The notes: a model not told the origin generated them from the sequence alone. A DNA stretch of 64,000 nucleotides from Candidatus Rickettsiella viridis (GCF_003966755.1 NZ_AP018005.1:248001-312000); one strand, 5' to 3'; shown: positions 53,318 to 64,000, numbered from the stretch's first letter. Program-made: numbers and translations.

Positions 53318-54331
53318 ATGCTAAAAAAATCCATCACGGTCGCAGTGACCGGTGCGGCAGGACAAATTGGTTATGCTTTATTGTTTCGTATTGCTTCAGG
53401 GCAGATGTTTGGGCCCGATCAGCCTGTTAAGCTCCATTTATTAGAATTAGAGAAAAGCCTTCCGGCATTGCATGGTATTGCAATGGAATTAGATGATTGC
53501 GCTTTTCCATTATTAGAAAAAATTGTTTGTACGCGTCAAATGCATGAAGCGATGCAAGGTGCGAATTGGGCTATTTTGGTCGGATCTATGCCGCGTAGAG
53601 ACGGTATGGAGCGTGCAGACTTACTGAAAATAAATGGAGGCATTTTTGCACCGCAAGGTAAGGCTATTAATGATTATGCCGCCGATGATGTTAGAACATT
53701 CGTAGTGGGTAATCCTTGTAATACGAACTGTTTGATCGCCATGCACCATGCGCCGGATGTGCCTAGAGATCGTTTTTTTGCGATGACGTTGTTAGATGAA
53801 AATCGTGCACGATCGCAGCTTGCTAAAAAGGCAGGTGTATCTGTGCAAGAAGTCAGTCAGTTAGCTATTTGGGGTAATCATTCTTCAACACAATACCCTG
53901 ATTTTTATAATGCGAAAATTAGTGGTAAGCCTGTTATTGAAACTATTTCAGACGAAAACTGGCTACGAAATGATTTTATTTCTTTAGTGCAAAAGCGCGG
54001 TGCAGCAGTTATAAAAGCACGTGGTGCATCCTCTGCGGCATCAGCGGCGAATGCAGTGGTCGGAAGTGTTTATCATTTGACACACGAAACGAAACAGGAT
54101 GATTATTTCTCAATCGCTTTTTGTTCTAAAGGCGAATACGGCATTGATGAGGATTTGATATTTTCTTTTCCTAGCCAGGTGGATGCTAAAGGCCGATTAA
54201 CAATAGTGGAAAATATTCAACATAATGCGTTTGGAAAAGAAAAGCTACTGTTAACATTAAATGAATTACGTGCCGAAAGAGATGAGATAAAGAAATTAGG
54301 ATTGATTGAATCTAAGTTGGGTGTTAGTTAA
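53318..54331 (+). CDS. mdh: Malate dehydrogenase
   Basis: A 337-residue NAD-dependent enzyme of the TCA cycle (malate to oxaloacetate), of the longer cytosolic-type group found in many Proteobacteria. Markers: [21 protein letters not shown] (dinucleotide fold), substrate loop [18 protein letters not shown] near 90-105, [12 protein letters not shown] near 130, [11 protein letters not shown] near 160 and catalytic histidine in [12 protein letters not shown] near 188. Ribosome site TAGGAG precedes the ATG. Confidence 0.96.
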   Translation: MLKKSITVAVTGAAGQIGYALLFRIASGQMFGPDQPVKLHLLELEKSLPALHGIAMELDDCAFPLLEKIVCTRQMHEAMQGANWAILVGSMPRRDGMERADLLKINGGIFAPQGKAINDYAADDVRTFVVGNPCNTNCLIAMHHAPDVPRDRFFAMTLLDENRARSQLAKKAGVSVQEVSQLAIWGNHSSTQYPDFYNAKISGKPVIETISDENWLRNDFISLVQKRGAAVIKARGASSAASAANAVVGSVYHLTHETKQDDYFSIAFCSKGEYGIDEDLIFSFPSQVDAKGRLTIVENIQHNAFGKEKLLLTLNELRAERDEIKKLGLIESKLGVS

Positions 54332-54343
54332 GGGATCGCAAAT

Positions 54344-54436
54344 CGTCATTGCGAGCGCCGTAGGCGCGCGGCAATCTAGAGTATTAGTAAGCTGAATGCT
54401 GGATGGCCAGGCTCATTACATTCGCTCGCCATGACG
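54344..54436. repeat. CGTCATTGCGAGC-type palindromic repeat
   Basis: CGTCATTGCGAGCG (54344-54357) and CGCTCGCCATGACG (54423-54436) are near-complements at the two ends of a 93-bp element. The inner part contains GCGCGCGGCAATCTAGA. Very similar palindromes with a CGTCATTGCGAG start and GCAATC core are scattered through Rickettsia, Coxiella and Legionella relatives. It fills the space between the convergent mdh and ftsK genes. Confidence 0.8.
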
Positions 54437-54473
54437 GTGGTTTTTTGTTTTTACTAGAAAGTTTTCTAAGTTT

Positions 54474-56780
54474 TTATTCATTAAGCCTATCGGGTACTAA
54501 AATTTCCCGGTTGCCATTATTCTCCATAGCGCTAACAAGTCCTGCTCTTTCCATATCTTCCATTAAACGAGCGGCGCGGTTATAACCAATTTTCAGTCGT
54601 CGTTGTACACTAGAAATAGAAGCGCGTCGTGTTTCTAATACAATTTGTACCGCTTGATCATATAAGGCATCTTTTTCTCCCCCATTACTATCTGCAAACT
54701 CTGCATAAGGATCAGATGCTTCAAGCGTTGCTTGCGTTAGATCTAGCATATATTCGGGTGTGCCAGATTGTTTCAGCGCTTTTACCACATCATGGACCTC
54801 TTGGTCAGCGACAAAAGCACCATGCACACGAATCGGTACGCCAGTACCTGGCGCTAAATACAACATATCCCCGTGGCCGAGTAATTGATCAGCACCTTGT
54901 TGATCGAGAATAGTGCGTGAATCAATTTTTGAAGAAACTTGAAATGCAATACGAGTGGGAATATTTGCTTTGATTAATCCCGTAATGACATCAACCGAAG
55001 GTCTTTGTGTGGCTAAGATTAAATGAATACCCGCAGCTCGTGCTTTTTGTGCAATTCTAGCAATTAATTCTTCCACTTTCTTACCTACAACCATCATCAT
55101 ATCGGCAAATTCGTCAATTAAGACAATAATATAAGGAAGTTGCATTAAAGGCTCAGCTTGTCCGCCTTGTTCAGGCGTCCAAAATGGATCGTGGATAGGG
55201 CTGCCTTTAACCTGTGCCTCTTGTATCTTTTGGTTATAACCCGCTAAGTTTCGTACACCAAGATTTGCCATTAATTTATACCGACGTTCCATTTCAGCCA
55301 CACCCCAACGTAAAGCATTAGCAGCTTCTTTCATATCGGTAACAACAGGTGCTAAAAGATGGGGAATGCCTTCATAGATAGCAAGCTCCAACATTTTAGG
55401 ATCTATCATGATCAATCGGACTTCTTGTGGCGTTGCTTTATATAAAATACTTAATAACATCGCATTTAGACCGACAGATTTTCCAGAGCCCGTCGTACCG
55501 GCTACTAATAAATGCGGCATTTTTCCTAGGTCAACAATAACGGGGTGACCCGCAATATCTTTTCCTAGTGCAAGAGAAAGGGGAGAACGGGCTTGTTGGT
55601 AGGAATTAGAGGTTAATATTTCACTTAAACGAACGATTTCTCTATGTTTATTAGGAACTTCTAAACCTACCACGGATTTTCCAGGAATAACTTCCACGAT
55701 TCTAACGCTGACAACAGATAAGGAACGTGCAAGATCTTTGGCAAGACCTGTAATACGACTTACTTTAACACCTGCCGCAAGTTCCATCTCAAAACGTGTG
55801 ACAACAGGCCCTGGATGTACAGCAACCACATGTACTTGTATGCCGAAATCTTTTAAGCGCAGCTCAACGTCACGTGACAGCCGCTCTAACTCCGCACGTG
55901 AGTAACCTTCTTTATTAGAAGCTTCTGCTGGATCCAATAAGCTTAATGAAGGAAGCGCAGCGCTTGTGCTTACCTTTTTACTCGGGGTGATCGTGGCAGG
56001 TGGGGAATAAGGCTTAATAGGGATAGAGGGTGAATAGGGAGTAGGATCAGTATCTTGGAAAGGTGAGACTGTTATTGAATTTGCATGTGGTGTTAATGGT
56101 TTACTATTAATATTCAGTTTCGGCTTACGAATGCTATCAATAGGCGTTTTTTCTTTTCTGGCTAAACTCTTTTTTAGGTGGTTGCAAAGTCGTTTTATTG
56201 TTTCATAGCCTTGTGACAATAACGCGCTGACTTGCTGGCTTATTTTATGCAAGCTATTTAGCCAGGAAAAGCCAGTAGCGAGGGTTGTGCTGGCTAATAA
56301 TAAGGCCAATAAGAATACCGTACTGCCAACCACATTGAATTGGGCAATAAAATTTTTCGTGACAATTGCACCTAAGAGACCTCCGGGCGTATAACCATGA
56401 ACGGCATGTGTACTATGAAGACTAGCGAGTCCACAAGCGGCGATAAAAACAACAATAAATCCAAATAACCGTAATGCTAAAAATGCATAGCTTATATCGG
56501 TATTAAATTGTCCTTTAAAGCCTTGCCATCCGCTATAAAGTAGCAATACAGGAAATAGGTAAGCTAATGAACCGACGCCAGTAAAAAATAAATGGGCCAA
56601 TGTGTCACCTAAATGGCCTGCAATATTCATGGATGCCTTACTATGAATACCAGGATGATAAGTCCATAAAGCCAACACTAAGAAAAGCGCCAGGGCGACA
56701 CTGGCAATTAATAGCCCTTCACGCAAGCGCTGCATGAGACTGAGATGCGAAGCTTCTTCAGATTTGGTTCGTCGTTTCAA
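54474..56780 (-). CDS. ftsK: DNA translocase FtsK
   Basis: A 768-residue septal DNA pump that resolves and segregates chromosomes. Four N-terminal membrane helices (about residues 20-175) are followed by a proline/serine/lysine linker and the motor: [37 protein letters not shown] (Walker A near 435), [11 protein letters not shown] (Walker B near 555) and [38 protein letters not shown]. The C-terminal gamma winged helix ([25 protein letters not shown]) reads KOPS sites. Same class as E. coli FtsK with a much shorter linker. Divergent from trxB. Confidence 0.97.
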   Translation of the reverse strand: MKRRTKSEEASHLSLMQRLREGLLIASVALALFLVLALWTYHPGIHSKASMNIAGHLGDTLAHLFFTGVGSLAYLFPVLLLYSGWQGFKGQFNTDISYAFLALRLFGFIVVFIAACGLASLHSTHAVHGYTPGGLLGAIVTKNFIAQFNVVGSTVFLLALLLASTTLATGFSWLNSLHKISQQVSALLSQGYETIKRLCNHLKKSLARKEKTPIDSIRKPKLNINSKPLTPHANSITVSPFQDTDPTPYSPSIPIKPYSPPATITPSKKVSTSAALPSLSLLDPAEASNKEGYSRAELERLSRDVELRLKDFGIQVHVVAVHPGPVVTRFEMELAAGVKVSRITGLAKDLARSLSVVSVRIVEVIPGKSVVGLEVPNKHREIVRLSEILTSNSYQQARSPLSLALGKDIAGHPVIVDLGKMPHLLVAGTTGSGKSVGLNAMLLSILYKATPQEVRLIMIDPKMLELAIYEGIPHLLAPVVTDMKEAANALRWGVAEMERRYKLMANLGVRNLAGYNQKIQEAQVKGSPIHDPFWTPEQGGQAEPLMQLPYIIVLIDEFADMMMVVGKKVEELIARIAQKARAAGIHLILATQRPSVDVITGLIKANIPTRIAFQVSSKIDSRTILDQQGADQLLGHGDMLYLAPGTGVPIRVHGAFVADQEVHDVVKALKQSGTPEYMLDLTQATLEASDPYAEFADSNGGEKDALYDQAVQIVLETRRASISSVQRRLKIGYNRAARLMEDMERAGLVSAMENNGNREILVPDRLNE

Positions 56781-56920
56781 GGGTGCTCCTTAATAATACA
56801 TGCCTCCAGCAAGTGCACAAGAGGTGATGGATACTATTTATAGTATGGAATTGTTATACTTCGCTTGGATATTTTGATTATAACAATATTTTTATTATCT
56901 TGGGTTTTGCCCTAAAGTGA

Positions 56921-57883
<963 letters not shown>

Positions 57884-57914
57884 AATTATAAATAGGCAAG
57901 AGGCGAGTGCATAT

Positions 57915-58649
57915 ATGCTTAAACGGTTAGGATTTTGCTTACTATTATTAGTCGCTTTGCCGGCGTTTGCAGAAGATGCAAGTAATGATCCGTATGAAAA
58001 CTACAATCGCCATGCTTTTAAACTGAATCAGACTTTAGACACTATTTTTTTAAAGCCAGTTGCTACGGTATATAAAACTGTTTTGCCATGGCCGGTAACA
58101 AAAGGCATTAGTAATTTTTTTAATAATTTAGGGCAAGTGCCTGCTATTATTAATGACTTATTACAAGCTGATTTTTATACTGCAACGCAAGATACATGGC
58201 GGTTATTGATTAATACAACGGTAGGCATAGGTGGATTTGTTGATGTAGCAAGCCACATTAACTTGCCTGCGCACTCCCAGGATTTTGGTTTGACCCTAGC
58301 AAAATGGGGTTATCGATCATCTGCTTATTTTGTGGTACCGATTTTAGGCCCGAGTACTGTGCGTGATGCGATTTCATGGCCAGTAAATTACGGTGTTTTT
58401 TCCGTCTATCCTTATATCAATGATATATCATGGCGTAATGGGTTAGCAGCCGGAGGCTTTGTTAATACGAGAGCACAACTGTTAGATTTTGACCAAACCA
58501 TTAAGCAAGTATCCTTTGACCCCTATGTTTTCCAACGTAATGCGTATTTACAGCGAAGAAATTATTTAATTAAGCAGAATAGTCATTTAGTGAATACTTC
58601 TGACGATAAGGATGACGATGACGATGATGATGACGCTGATATTGAATAG
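57915..58649 (+). CDS. mlaA: MlaA (VacJ) outer-membrane lipid-asymmetry protein without lipobox
   Basis: A 244-residue protein that removes misplaced phospholipids from the outer leaflet with the Mla pathway. Family markers: DPYENYNRHAFKLNQTLD, LPWPVTKGISNFFNNLGQVPAIINDLLQ, VGIGGFVDVAS and GLTLAKWGYRSSAYFVVPILGPSTVRDA. The signal peptide ends LPAFA-ED with no cysteine at the cleavage point, unlike lipoprotein MlaA of E. coli. The C-terminus is a run of about 10 aspartates. The other mla genes are not in the window. Confidence 0.92.
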   Translation: MLKRLGFCLLLLVALPAFAEDASNDPYENYNRHAFKLNQTLDTIFLKPVATVYKTVLPWPVTKGISNFFNNLGQVPAIINDLLQADFYTATQDTWRLLINTTVGIGGFVDVASHINLPAHSQDFGLTLAKWGYRSSAYFVVPILGPSTVRDAISWPVNYGVFSVYPYINDISWRNGLAAGGFVNTRAQLLDFDQTIKQVSFDPYVFQRNAYLQRRNYLIKQNSHLVNTSDDKDDDDDDDDADIE

Positions 58650-58694
58650 ACTTCTTTTAAGAATTTAGTTTTTTAATTGTTAGGAGGTTCTAAT

Positions 58695-59174
58695 ATGAAA
58701 GAAACGCTCAATATCGGACTTACTGAGACAAAAAGGAAAAAAACGGCTGATGGGCTAATCAAGTTACTGGCTAATAATTATGTGTTGTATTTAAAAACAC
58801 ATAACTTTCATTGGAATGTAGTAGGCTCTATGTTTCAACCATTGCATAGCTTGTTTGAAGCACAATACATAGACCTTTGGAATGCCGCTGATAAAATCGC
58901 TGAACGTATACGTGCACTGGGGTTTTTTGTGCCAGCCAGTTATGAGGATTTTGCCAAGTTGAGTAAGATTAAAGAAGCGGTTGGGACAAAATCCGTAAAA
59001 GCCAAGTCAATGATTAGTCAGCTGGTGGGCGACCAAGAAATTATTATTCGTCTCGCACGAGAGTTATTGCCTCAGATAGAAGAAACTGAAGACCAAGTGA
59101 CGGTCGATTTGCTTTCTGAGCGTATGGAAGTCCATGAGAAGAATGCTTGGATGTTACGTAGCTTTTTGGAGTAG
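58695..59174 (+). CDS. dps: Dps-family ferritin-like DNA-protection protein
   Basis: A 159-residue dodecamer-forming ferroxidase. Start at ATG 58695, 7 bases after TAGGAGG; an upstream in-frame codon at 58677 is not needed. The ferroxidase motif is intact: LYLKTHNFHWNVVGSMFQPLHSLFEAQYIDLWNAADKIAERI (H and W near 34, D/E near 61-65). The C-terminal VHEKNAWMLRSFLE is typical. Protects DNA by storing iron and consuming peroxide. Confidence 0.95.
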   Translation: MKETLNIGLTETKRKKTADGLIKLLANNYVLYLKTHNFHWNVVGSMFQPLHSLFEAQYIDLWNAADKIAERIRALGFFVPASYEDFAKLSKIKEAVGTKSVKAKSMISQLVGDQEIIIRLARELLPQIEETEDQVTVDLLSERMEVHEKNAWMLRSFLE

Positions 59175-59347
59175 CGAATCACCTAAGCGGGACTTTCGTC
59201 TAAATGAGGTTTTTAGCCCCCGGGCTGCTGCTAGGAGGGGTGAAAAAAGCCTTTTTACTTCAGAGGGAGTCGTTCAAAGTTTTATCATCGTGCTATATAC
59301 CCTAGCGGGCGCTATTGTGTTAGGATGAGGACGTTTAGTTTATCTTT

Positions 59348-59401
59348 GCCACAGGCTAGTTAGAAACGTGTGAGCGATGCTAGCTTAGAGGTGGCCTTTT
59401 T
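59348..59401 (+). terminator. Two-part stem followed by T-run ahead of the RRM gene
   Basis: GCCAC (59348-59352) pairs with GTGGC (59391-59395) and, inside it, GCTAG (59355-59359) pairs with CTAGC (59380-59384). CTTTTTAT follows. It lies 22 bases before the start of the RRM protein gene, so it could end the dps-side transcript or act as an attenuator or thermosensor in the RRM gene's leader. Confidence 0.5.
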
Positions 59402-59422
59402 ATAGCCTTTTGGAGGTTTTGT

Positions 59423-59824
59423 GTGAATAAAAGATTGTATGTAGGTGGTTTAAGCTATGGCGTCGATGACGATAGCTTAAGGGAGCTTTTTCAGCCACAC
59501 GGTGATGTAAAGTTTGTTAAGGTCATTCGGGACTTCCATAGCGGACGTAGTAAAGGCTTTGGTTTTGTTGAGATGAATACGCCGGAAGAGGCAAAAAGTG
59601 CCATTGATGCTTTAAATGGTAGCACGCACGAAGGGCGTTCGATTACTGTTTCAGAAGCAAACCCACCTGATTCCAGTGGTGGCGGCAACCGTGGCGGCGC
59701 GCGCGCAGGCGGCGGCGGTTCTGGTGGCGGCTATCAACAACGACGTCGTTCAGGCGGCGGCATGGGTGGTTCAGGCGGCGGCAATGGCGGCGGTCATCGT
59801 CACCGGGAGCGCGAAGAGTATTAA
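59423..59824 (+). CDS. Glycine-rich RRM RNA-binding protein
   Basis: A 133-residue protein. The start is GTG 59423 with GGAGG 7 bases upstream. Residues 1-82 are one RNA-recognition motif with RNP2 LYVGGLSY and RNP1 KGFGFVEM. The tail is low-complexity glycine with RGG-like arginines (GGNRGGARAGGGGSGG, QQRRRSGGGMGG). This layout matches the cold-inducible bacterial Rbp group; a target RNA cannot be predicted. The G+C-rich tail stands out from the AT-rich genome. Confidence 0.92.
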   Translation: MNKRLYVGGLSYGVDDDSLRELFQPHGDVKFVKVIRDFHSGRSKGFGFVEMNTPEEAKSAIDALNGSTHEGRSITVSEANPPDSSGGGNRGGARAGGGGSGGGYQQRRRSGGGMGGSGGGNGGGHRHREREEY

Positions 59825-59825
59825 A

Positions 59826-59841
59826 AAAGTATTCGTACTTT
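59826..59841. terminator. UUCG-loop hairpin between the RRM gene and comF
   Basis: AAAGTA (59826-59831) pairs with TACTTT (59836-59841) around TTCG, an unusually stable tetraloop. With A-runs on one side and T-rich DNA on the other it could end both convergent transcripts. The stem is short. Confidence 0.4.
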
Positions 59842-59862
59842 AATCTCAGAGCTAGAGTAGGT

Positions 59863-60603
59863 TTAAAAGTTGTCTAAATAAGTGCGTGCACAACACCATA
59901 CATCTATTCTTTTTACACCTGCATCATATAAAATGCGACTTAGCTCGGTGAGTGTGTGACCTGTGGTCATCACATCATCGAGCAACGCAATATGTTGGTT
60001 TAATAGATTTTTTTGTGTTTGTAGTGCAAATGCATTTTTTACGTTAGTACGGCGTTGGTTAGCAGGTAATTCACTTTGTGGCAGCGTATTACGTATGCGC
60101 AGGCAGCTTTTATAATCGATAGAAATATTTAATGTTTTATTGATGTATCTCGCAATTTCCATAACTTGATTAAACCCCCTTTGACGAAGACGTTTTTTGT
60201 GTAAGGGAACAGGAATAATTAAGTGTGGAAAATGCTCTTTTTGATAGCTTAAACGGATCTGTTTAGCTAATAAATTTCCTAAAATTGTTGCATAGAGTAA
60301 GCGTTGTTGGAATTTCAATCCAGTGATGAGGCTTCTTATTGCCCCCCTATAGGAGAAGGGAATGCAGGTTTTATAAAAAGGGAAGGGCTTCTTTAAACAG
60401 GTACCACAAATAGTGTTTGTTGCAATATTCAAAGGAGCGGCACAGTGAATACAAACATGGCCAAGCCAAGGTAAGTCTTTTTCACAATCAAGACATAAAT
60501 CAATTGCTCGTTTTGCTTCTTCACTGCATAAAATGCAAGTAAAGGGAAGAATACTATAGATTAGTTCTTTTTTTGCTATCCTTATCCAAGTATTGATATC
60601 CAT
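59863..60603 (-). CDS. comF: ComF-family phosphoribosyltransferase-like protein
   Basis: A 246-residue protein. The N-terminal zinc-ribbon region has four Cys pairs (CILC, LCLDC, CIHC, CGTC). The PRTase motif is VALLDDVMTTGHTLTE near residue 212, and PLHKKRLRQRGFNQVMEIAR near 140 is the second signature. ComF/GntX proteins take part in DNA uptake or processing in competent bacteria; the role in this organism is unknown. Full length. Confidence 0.93.
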   Translation of the reverse strand: MDINTWIRIAKKELIYSILPFTCILCSEEAKRAIDLCLDCEKDLPWLGHVCIHCAAPLNIATNTICGTCLKKPFPFYKTCIPFSYRGAIRSLITGLKFQQRLLYATILGNLLAKQIRLSYQKEHFPHLIIPVPLHKKRLRQRGFNQVMEIARYINKTLNISIDYKSCLRIRNTLPQSELPANQRRTNVKNAFALQTQKNLLNQHIALLDDVMTTGHTLTELSRILYDAGVKRIDVWCCARTYLDNF

Positions 60604-60735
60604 CTTTAGAGTTTAACTGAAGTCTAATTGCTTAAAAACTAGCTTGAAATCTAAGATTAACTCATAATATTGATAAGTGTCGCATTTAAGCAATGTCTAA
60701 AGAGCAACACTCAATTTTAATATAAGAGGTTTACT

Positions 60736-62571
60736 ATGTGTGGGATCGTAGCAGCTACAGCGCAACGTAATGTTGTACCTATCCTTCTAGAAGGTTTAAA
60801 ACGGCTTGAATATCGAGGCTATGATTCAGCCGGTATTGCGCTGCTTGATTCCCATCATCAACTACAGCGCCGCCGAACCGTAGGTAAAGTAGAGAGCTTA
60901 GAAAAAGCAATAACACCCGAAGCATTATCAGGAAAAATCGGTATTGCACATACACGTTGGGCTACCCATGGTAAGCCTAGTGAAGCGAATGCACACCCTC
61001 ATATGTCAGGCTCCGATATCGCATTGGTCCATAATGGCATTATTGAAAATTACTTATCATTACGCCACGATTTGAAAAAAGCGGGCTATCAGTTTGAATC
61101 AGAAACAGATACTGAGATTATTGCGCATTTATTGGATCACCATCTTAAAAAAACCAAGGATTTTTTATCCGCTGTTTTGCAAACGATACAGCGATTAGAA
61201 GGTGCTTTTGCGCTGGTTTTTCTCTATAGCCAAGAACCCGATAGTTTGATTGCGGTGCGTAAAGGGAGTCCTTTAGTCGTTGGTTTAAGCAAGGATGAAA
61301 ATTTTATTGCCTCTGATCACTTAGCCTTACTACCTGTTACCCAGCAATTTGTTTATCTACAGGAAGGGGATATCGCACAGATTTCTTCTGGTAAGGTGGT
61401 ATTTTTTGACAGCAAAGGTCAGATGGTGCAGCGTTCGCCTTATCGCTCAACCTTACAGCATGATGTGATAGATAAAGGTAAATATCGCCATTTCATGGAA
61501 AAGGAGATTTTTGAACAGCCTGAAGCAGCCAGTGCGGCGTTAGAAGGGCGCATTTCTCAAACTCAGGTTTTAGATGGAATTTGTGGTTTTCAGGCAGTTG
61601 ATAAGCTTACTAGTATTCGTCGAGTACAAATAGTGGCTTGTGGTACCAGTTATCATGCAGGGTTGATAGCAAGGTATTGGCTAGAAAGTTGGGTAGGACT
61701 TCCCTGCCAAGTTGAGATTGCAAGTGAGTTTCGTTATCACCCGACCTTAGTTGAACCAGATACTTTATTTATTACCTTGTCACAATCGGGAGAAACGGCA
61801 GATACCTTGGAAGCATTGCGACAAGCAAAAACTAAAAACTATGCCGCTACATTAACGATTTGTAATGCACCTGAAAGTGCCATGGTACGTGAGTCTGATT
61901 TTGTACTATTGACACGAGCAGGGCCCGAAATTGGTGTTGCTTCTACGAAAGCTTTTACGACACAACTGACGGTTTTGCTTTTGCTAACAGCACTTTTGGG
62001 GCGGCATCATGGTTGGGATAAAAAGCGAGAACAAGAGTGGGTTTCACAATTGCGTACATTACCGAAGCTTTTAGAAGAGACTTTGCTCTTAGACAAGCCA
62101 ATTAAACAACTTGCTAAGTTATTTAGAGATAAATCAAACGCCTTATTTATTGCTCGAGGTATTCATTTTCCAGTGGCTTTAGAGGGGGCGCTTAAGCTAA
62201 AAGAAATTTCTTATATCCATGCAGAGGCTTATCCTGCAGGTGAGTTGAAACATGGACCACTTGCTTTAGTGGACAATGATATGCCGGTGATCGCATTGCT
62301 ACCATCCAATGCTTTAATTGATAAATTGAGATCGACTATTCAAGAAGTGCGTGCGAGGGGTGGACAAGTTATTTTATTTGCACAAGATCCTTTAGAAAGT
62401 GAAAAAGCGCAGGGCTGTCAGACGATTGTATTACCAAAAACATCGGATGACATCATTAGTCCGTTAATTTTTACTATCCCATTACAGCTATTAGCTTATC
62501 ATGTGGCTGTTCTAAAAGGGACAGACGTCGATCAACCGCGCAATCTTGCAAAATCAGTTACTGTGGAATAG
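60736..62571 (+). CDS. glmS: Glucosamine-6-phosphate synthase (isomerizing)
   Basis: A 611-residue enzyme making glucosamine 6-phosphate from fructose 6-phosphate and glutamine, the first step of UDP-GlcNAc supply. The N-terminal nucleophile cysteine is in MCGIVAAT. The glutaminase part has RWATHGKPSEANAHPH and EYRGYDSAGIAL. Two SIS sugar-binding domains follow (ACGTSYHAGLIARYWLES; TLSQSGETADTLEAL; PAGELKHGPLALVD), with the C-terminal DQPRNLAKSVTVE tail. It is encoded next to glmM, which acts on its product. Convergent with glmM, 16 bp apart. Confidence 0.98.
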   Translation: MCGIVAATAQRNVVPILLEGLKRLEYRGYDSAGIALLDSHHQLQRRRTVGKVESLEKAITPEALSGKIGIAHTRWATHGKPSEANAHPHMSGSDIALVHNGIIENYLSLRHDLKKAGYQFESETDTEIIAHLLDHHLKKTKDFLSAVLQTIQRLEGAFALVFLYSQEPDSLIAVRKGSPLVVGLSKDENFIASDHLALLPVTQQFVYLQEGDIAQISSGKVVFFDSKGQMVQRSPYRSTLQHDVIDKGKYRHFMEKEIFEQPEAASAALEGRISQTQVLDGICGFQAVDKLTSIRRVQIVACGTSYHAGLIARYWLESWVGLPCQVEIASEFRYHPTLVEPDTLFITLSQSGETADTLEALRQAKTKNYAATLTICNAPESAMVRESDFVLLTRAGPEIGVASTKAFTTQLTVLLLLTALLGRHHGWDKKREQEWVSQLRTLPKLLEETLLLDKPIKQLAKLFRDKSNALFIARGIHFPVALEGALKLKEISYIHAEAYPAGELKHGPLALVDNDMPVIALLPSNALIDKLRSTIQEVRARGGQVILFAQDPLESEKAQGCQTIVLPKTSDDIISPLIFTIPLQLLAYHVAVLKGTDVDQPRNLAKSVTVE

Positions 62572-62587
62572 TCCATGTTATGAAGGG

Positions 62588-63925
62588 TCATACCGTTTTA
62601 ACGATGCTAGCTAATTGTTCCGCAATGTTTTGGACTTGTTGAGCGTCTTCGCCTTCTACCATGATACGAACAACTGATTCTGTTCCTGATGGGCGTAAAA
62701 GAACACGCCCTCGAGTTGATAGCTTATTTTCTGCTTCTGCCACAGCTTTTTTTACCGTCGCAGATTCAGCAACCAATAAAGGTTTTTTTACTGAGATATT
62801 GATTAATTTTTGTGGAAATTTTTGCATGCCTTTTTTAGCCGCATGAAGTGATTGCTCTGCCGCTTGAAGCGCTACTAATATTTGCAACGCAATAATAATG
62901 CCATCACCTGTTTTAATGATGTTTCGGGAGATAAGATGACCTGATGCTTCGCCTCCCAGTTGCCAACCCGTTGCTTGTAAGCGTTCATTAACATAACGGT
63001 CACCCACGGGTGCACGAACAAAATCCAGACCTAATTTTTGTAACGCTTGTTCTAAGCCTAGGTTACTCATCGCTGTTCCTACAATGCCGCCTTGAACCGT
63101 ATTGGTTTGAACACCATGCTGAGCAAGTAGGAAGAGTAGTTCATCACCATCCACTATTTCACCACAATGGTCTACCATCAATACCCGATCACCATCGCCA
63201 TCAAAAGCAATGCCTATATCTGCTTTTTTTGCTAAGACAGTTTCTTGTAACATGGCTAGGTGAGTAGAGCCGCAATCCATATTAATATTCAATCCATTTG
63301 GGGTTACACCTAAAACGGTTATATCAGCACCTAACCCAGAAAATAAGGAAGGTGCGATATGATAGGTAGCACCGTTCGCGCAATCCAAAACAATCTTAAA
63401 TGAATTGAAGTTAGTATTTTTTGGCAAAGTTGATTTACAAAAGTTAACATAGCGAGATTTTGCATCTTCTATGCGATGTGCTCTACCTAACTTGGCTGGT
63501 TCAACAGTCGTTAGAGGGTTATCAAGTTGTGCTTCAATGGCGCATTCAAGAGCATCGGGTAATTTAGTTCCTTCGTGTGAAAAAAATTTTATACCGTTGT
63601 CGACATAAGGATTATGTGATGCGCTGATAACAATGCCTGCTTGAGCGCCTAAATCGGCGGTTAAGTAGGCAATGGCAGGGGTTGGCATAGGGCCTAAAAG
63701 ATATATATCAACTCCAGCGGCAGATAAGCCAGCCTCTAAAGCAGATTCAAACATGTAGCCGGAAATACGCGTATCTTTGCCAATCAGGACCTTATTATTT
63801 CCATTTGCTAAAACTCGACCAATTGCCCAGCCAAGTTTTAGGACAAATTCCGGAGTAATAGGATAATCACCCACTTTGCCACGTATGCCGTCGGTTCCAA
63901 AGTACTTCCGGACTGGACTTGTCAT
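62588..63925 (-). CDS. glmM: Phosphoglucosamine mutase
   Basis: A 445-residue enzyme converting glucosamine 6-phosphate to glucosamine 1-phosphate. Markers: [28 protein letters not shown] at the start, phosphoserine loop [19 protein letters not shown] (S near 101), metal loop [13 protein letters not shown] near 240, sugar-binding GGEASGHLI near 325 and [15 protein letters not shown] near 408. In many gammaproteobacteria it follows folP and ftsH, which would lie right of the window. The start ATG is within 75 bp of the window end. Confidence 0.98.
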   Translation of the reverse strand: MTSPVRKYFGTDGIRGKVGDYPITPEFVLKLGWAIGRVLANGNNKVLIGKDTRISGYMFESALEAGLSAAGVDIYLLGPMPTPAIAYLTADLGAQAGIVISASHNPYVDNGIKFFSHEGTKLPDALECAIEAQLDNPLTTVEPAKLGRAHRIEDAKSRYVNFCKSTLPKNTNFNSFKIVLDCANGATYHIAPSLFSGLGADITVLGVTPNGLNINMDCGSTHLAMLQETVLAKKADIGIAFDGDGDRVLMVDHCGEIVDGDELLFLLAQHGVQTNTVQGGIVGTAMSNLGLEQALQKLGLDFVRAPVGDRYVNERLQATGWQLGGEASGHLISRNIIKTGDGIIIALQILVALQAAEQSLHAAKKGMQKFPQKLINISVKKPLLVAESATVKKAVAEAENKLSTRGRVLLRPSGTESVVRIMVEGEDAQQVQNIAEQLASIVKTV

Positions 63926-63951
63926 AGAGAGTTAAACCATTAACTAACTTA

Positions 63952-63990
63952 TAGCGCCATCAACAGCGTCTGGTCCAGGCGCTATTTTTG
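63952..63990 (+). terminator. Intrinsic-terminator-like hairpin upstream of glmM
   Basis: ATAGCGCC (63952-63959) pairs exactly with GGCGCTAT (63979-63986), followed by TTTTG on the plus strand. No plus-strand gene ends nearby in the window, so it may be bidirectional, or a leader structure in the minus-strand glmM transcript. Confidence 0.45.
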
Positions 63991-64000
63991 TATCCGTTTC

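Noticed and set aside
59134-59328. 64-codon frame after dps
   Set aside because: It starts inside dps in another frame and has no ribosome site or recognisable feature.

Overview
The window looks like the genome of an intracellular gammaproteobacterium of the order Legionellales, most like an arthropod-associated Rickettsiella/Diplorickettsia-type organism. This is inferred from gene content and protein flavour, not from a database search. The DNA is AT-rich. Housekeeping proteins (ClpP-ClpX-Lon-HU-PpiD, RplM-RpsI, SspA-SspB, GlmS, GlmM, HemB) are gammaproteobacterial. They sit beside large host-interaction proteins, a VirB-type secretion system and a kinase-like candidate effector.

Layout. 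(1) 1-7003, minus strand: two large proteins. One is a giant Tc/RHS-toxin-like protein that runs off the left edge (at least 1,521 codons). The other is a 784-residue coiled-coil protein carrying three roughly 55-residue lectin-like repeats; it lies just upstream in the same transcription direction, and a perfect hairpin separates the two. (2) 7612-20411, plus strand: a mobile-element transfer module. It has a winged-helix/nuclease-like protein, a VirD4/TraD coupling protein, an unknown protein with a duplicated domain, and then virB2-B3-B4-B5-(B7-like)-lipoprotein-B6-B8-B9-B10-B11. virB9 is split by a frameshift. (3) 20434-28614, minus strand: an Rpn-type nuclease, a lone receiver, a LuxR-type regulator, a small ORF facing a candidate small RNA, a 690-residue orphan, a DNA methyltransferase and a phage-like replication/regulation cassette. 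(4) 28816-30149: an excisionase-like gene overlapping a tyrosine integrase, which ends 24 bp from the 3' end of a tRNA-Lys gene. This looks like the right end of an integrative element. No left attachment repeat was seen, so the element may continue past the left edge and could include the toxin genes.

(5) 30174-63925 is chromosomal backbone: a Lys-His-Arg-Pro tRNA cluster, an LplT-Aas fusion, rarA, the sspA-sspB-protease-rimK cluster, rplM-rpsI, hemB, tRNA-Leu, tig-clpP-clpX-lon-hupB, tRNA-Val and tRNA-Asp, ppiD, ispD, cysQ, mdh, ftsK, trxB, mlaA, dps, an RRM protein, comF, glmS and glmM. Between ppiD and ispD sits a 738-742 residue protein. It combines a complete eukaryotic-type kinase motif set with what reads as a CE-clan (YopJ/Ulp1-like) cysteine-protease motif set; this is the most striking single protein in the window. 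Palindromic repeats are scattered among the backbone genes: a 124-bp family with two full copies and one relic, and one CGTCATTGCGAGC-type element.

How the parts may work together (inference): the VirB/VirD4 machine could move the element between cells, secrete effectors, or both. Its relaxase is not visible here, and the VirB9 break questions whether the machine is complete. The Tc/RHS-like pair, the duplicated-domain protein and the kinase/protease-like protein are the best candidates for host-facing factors.
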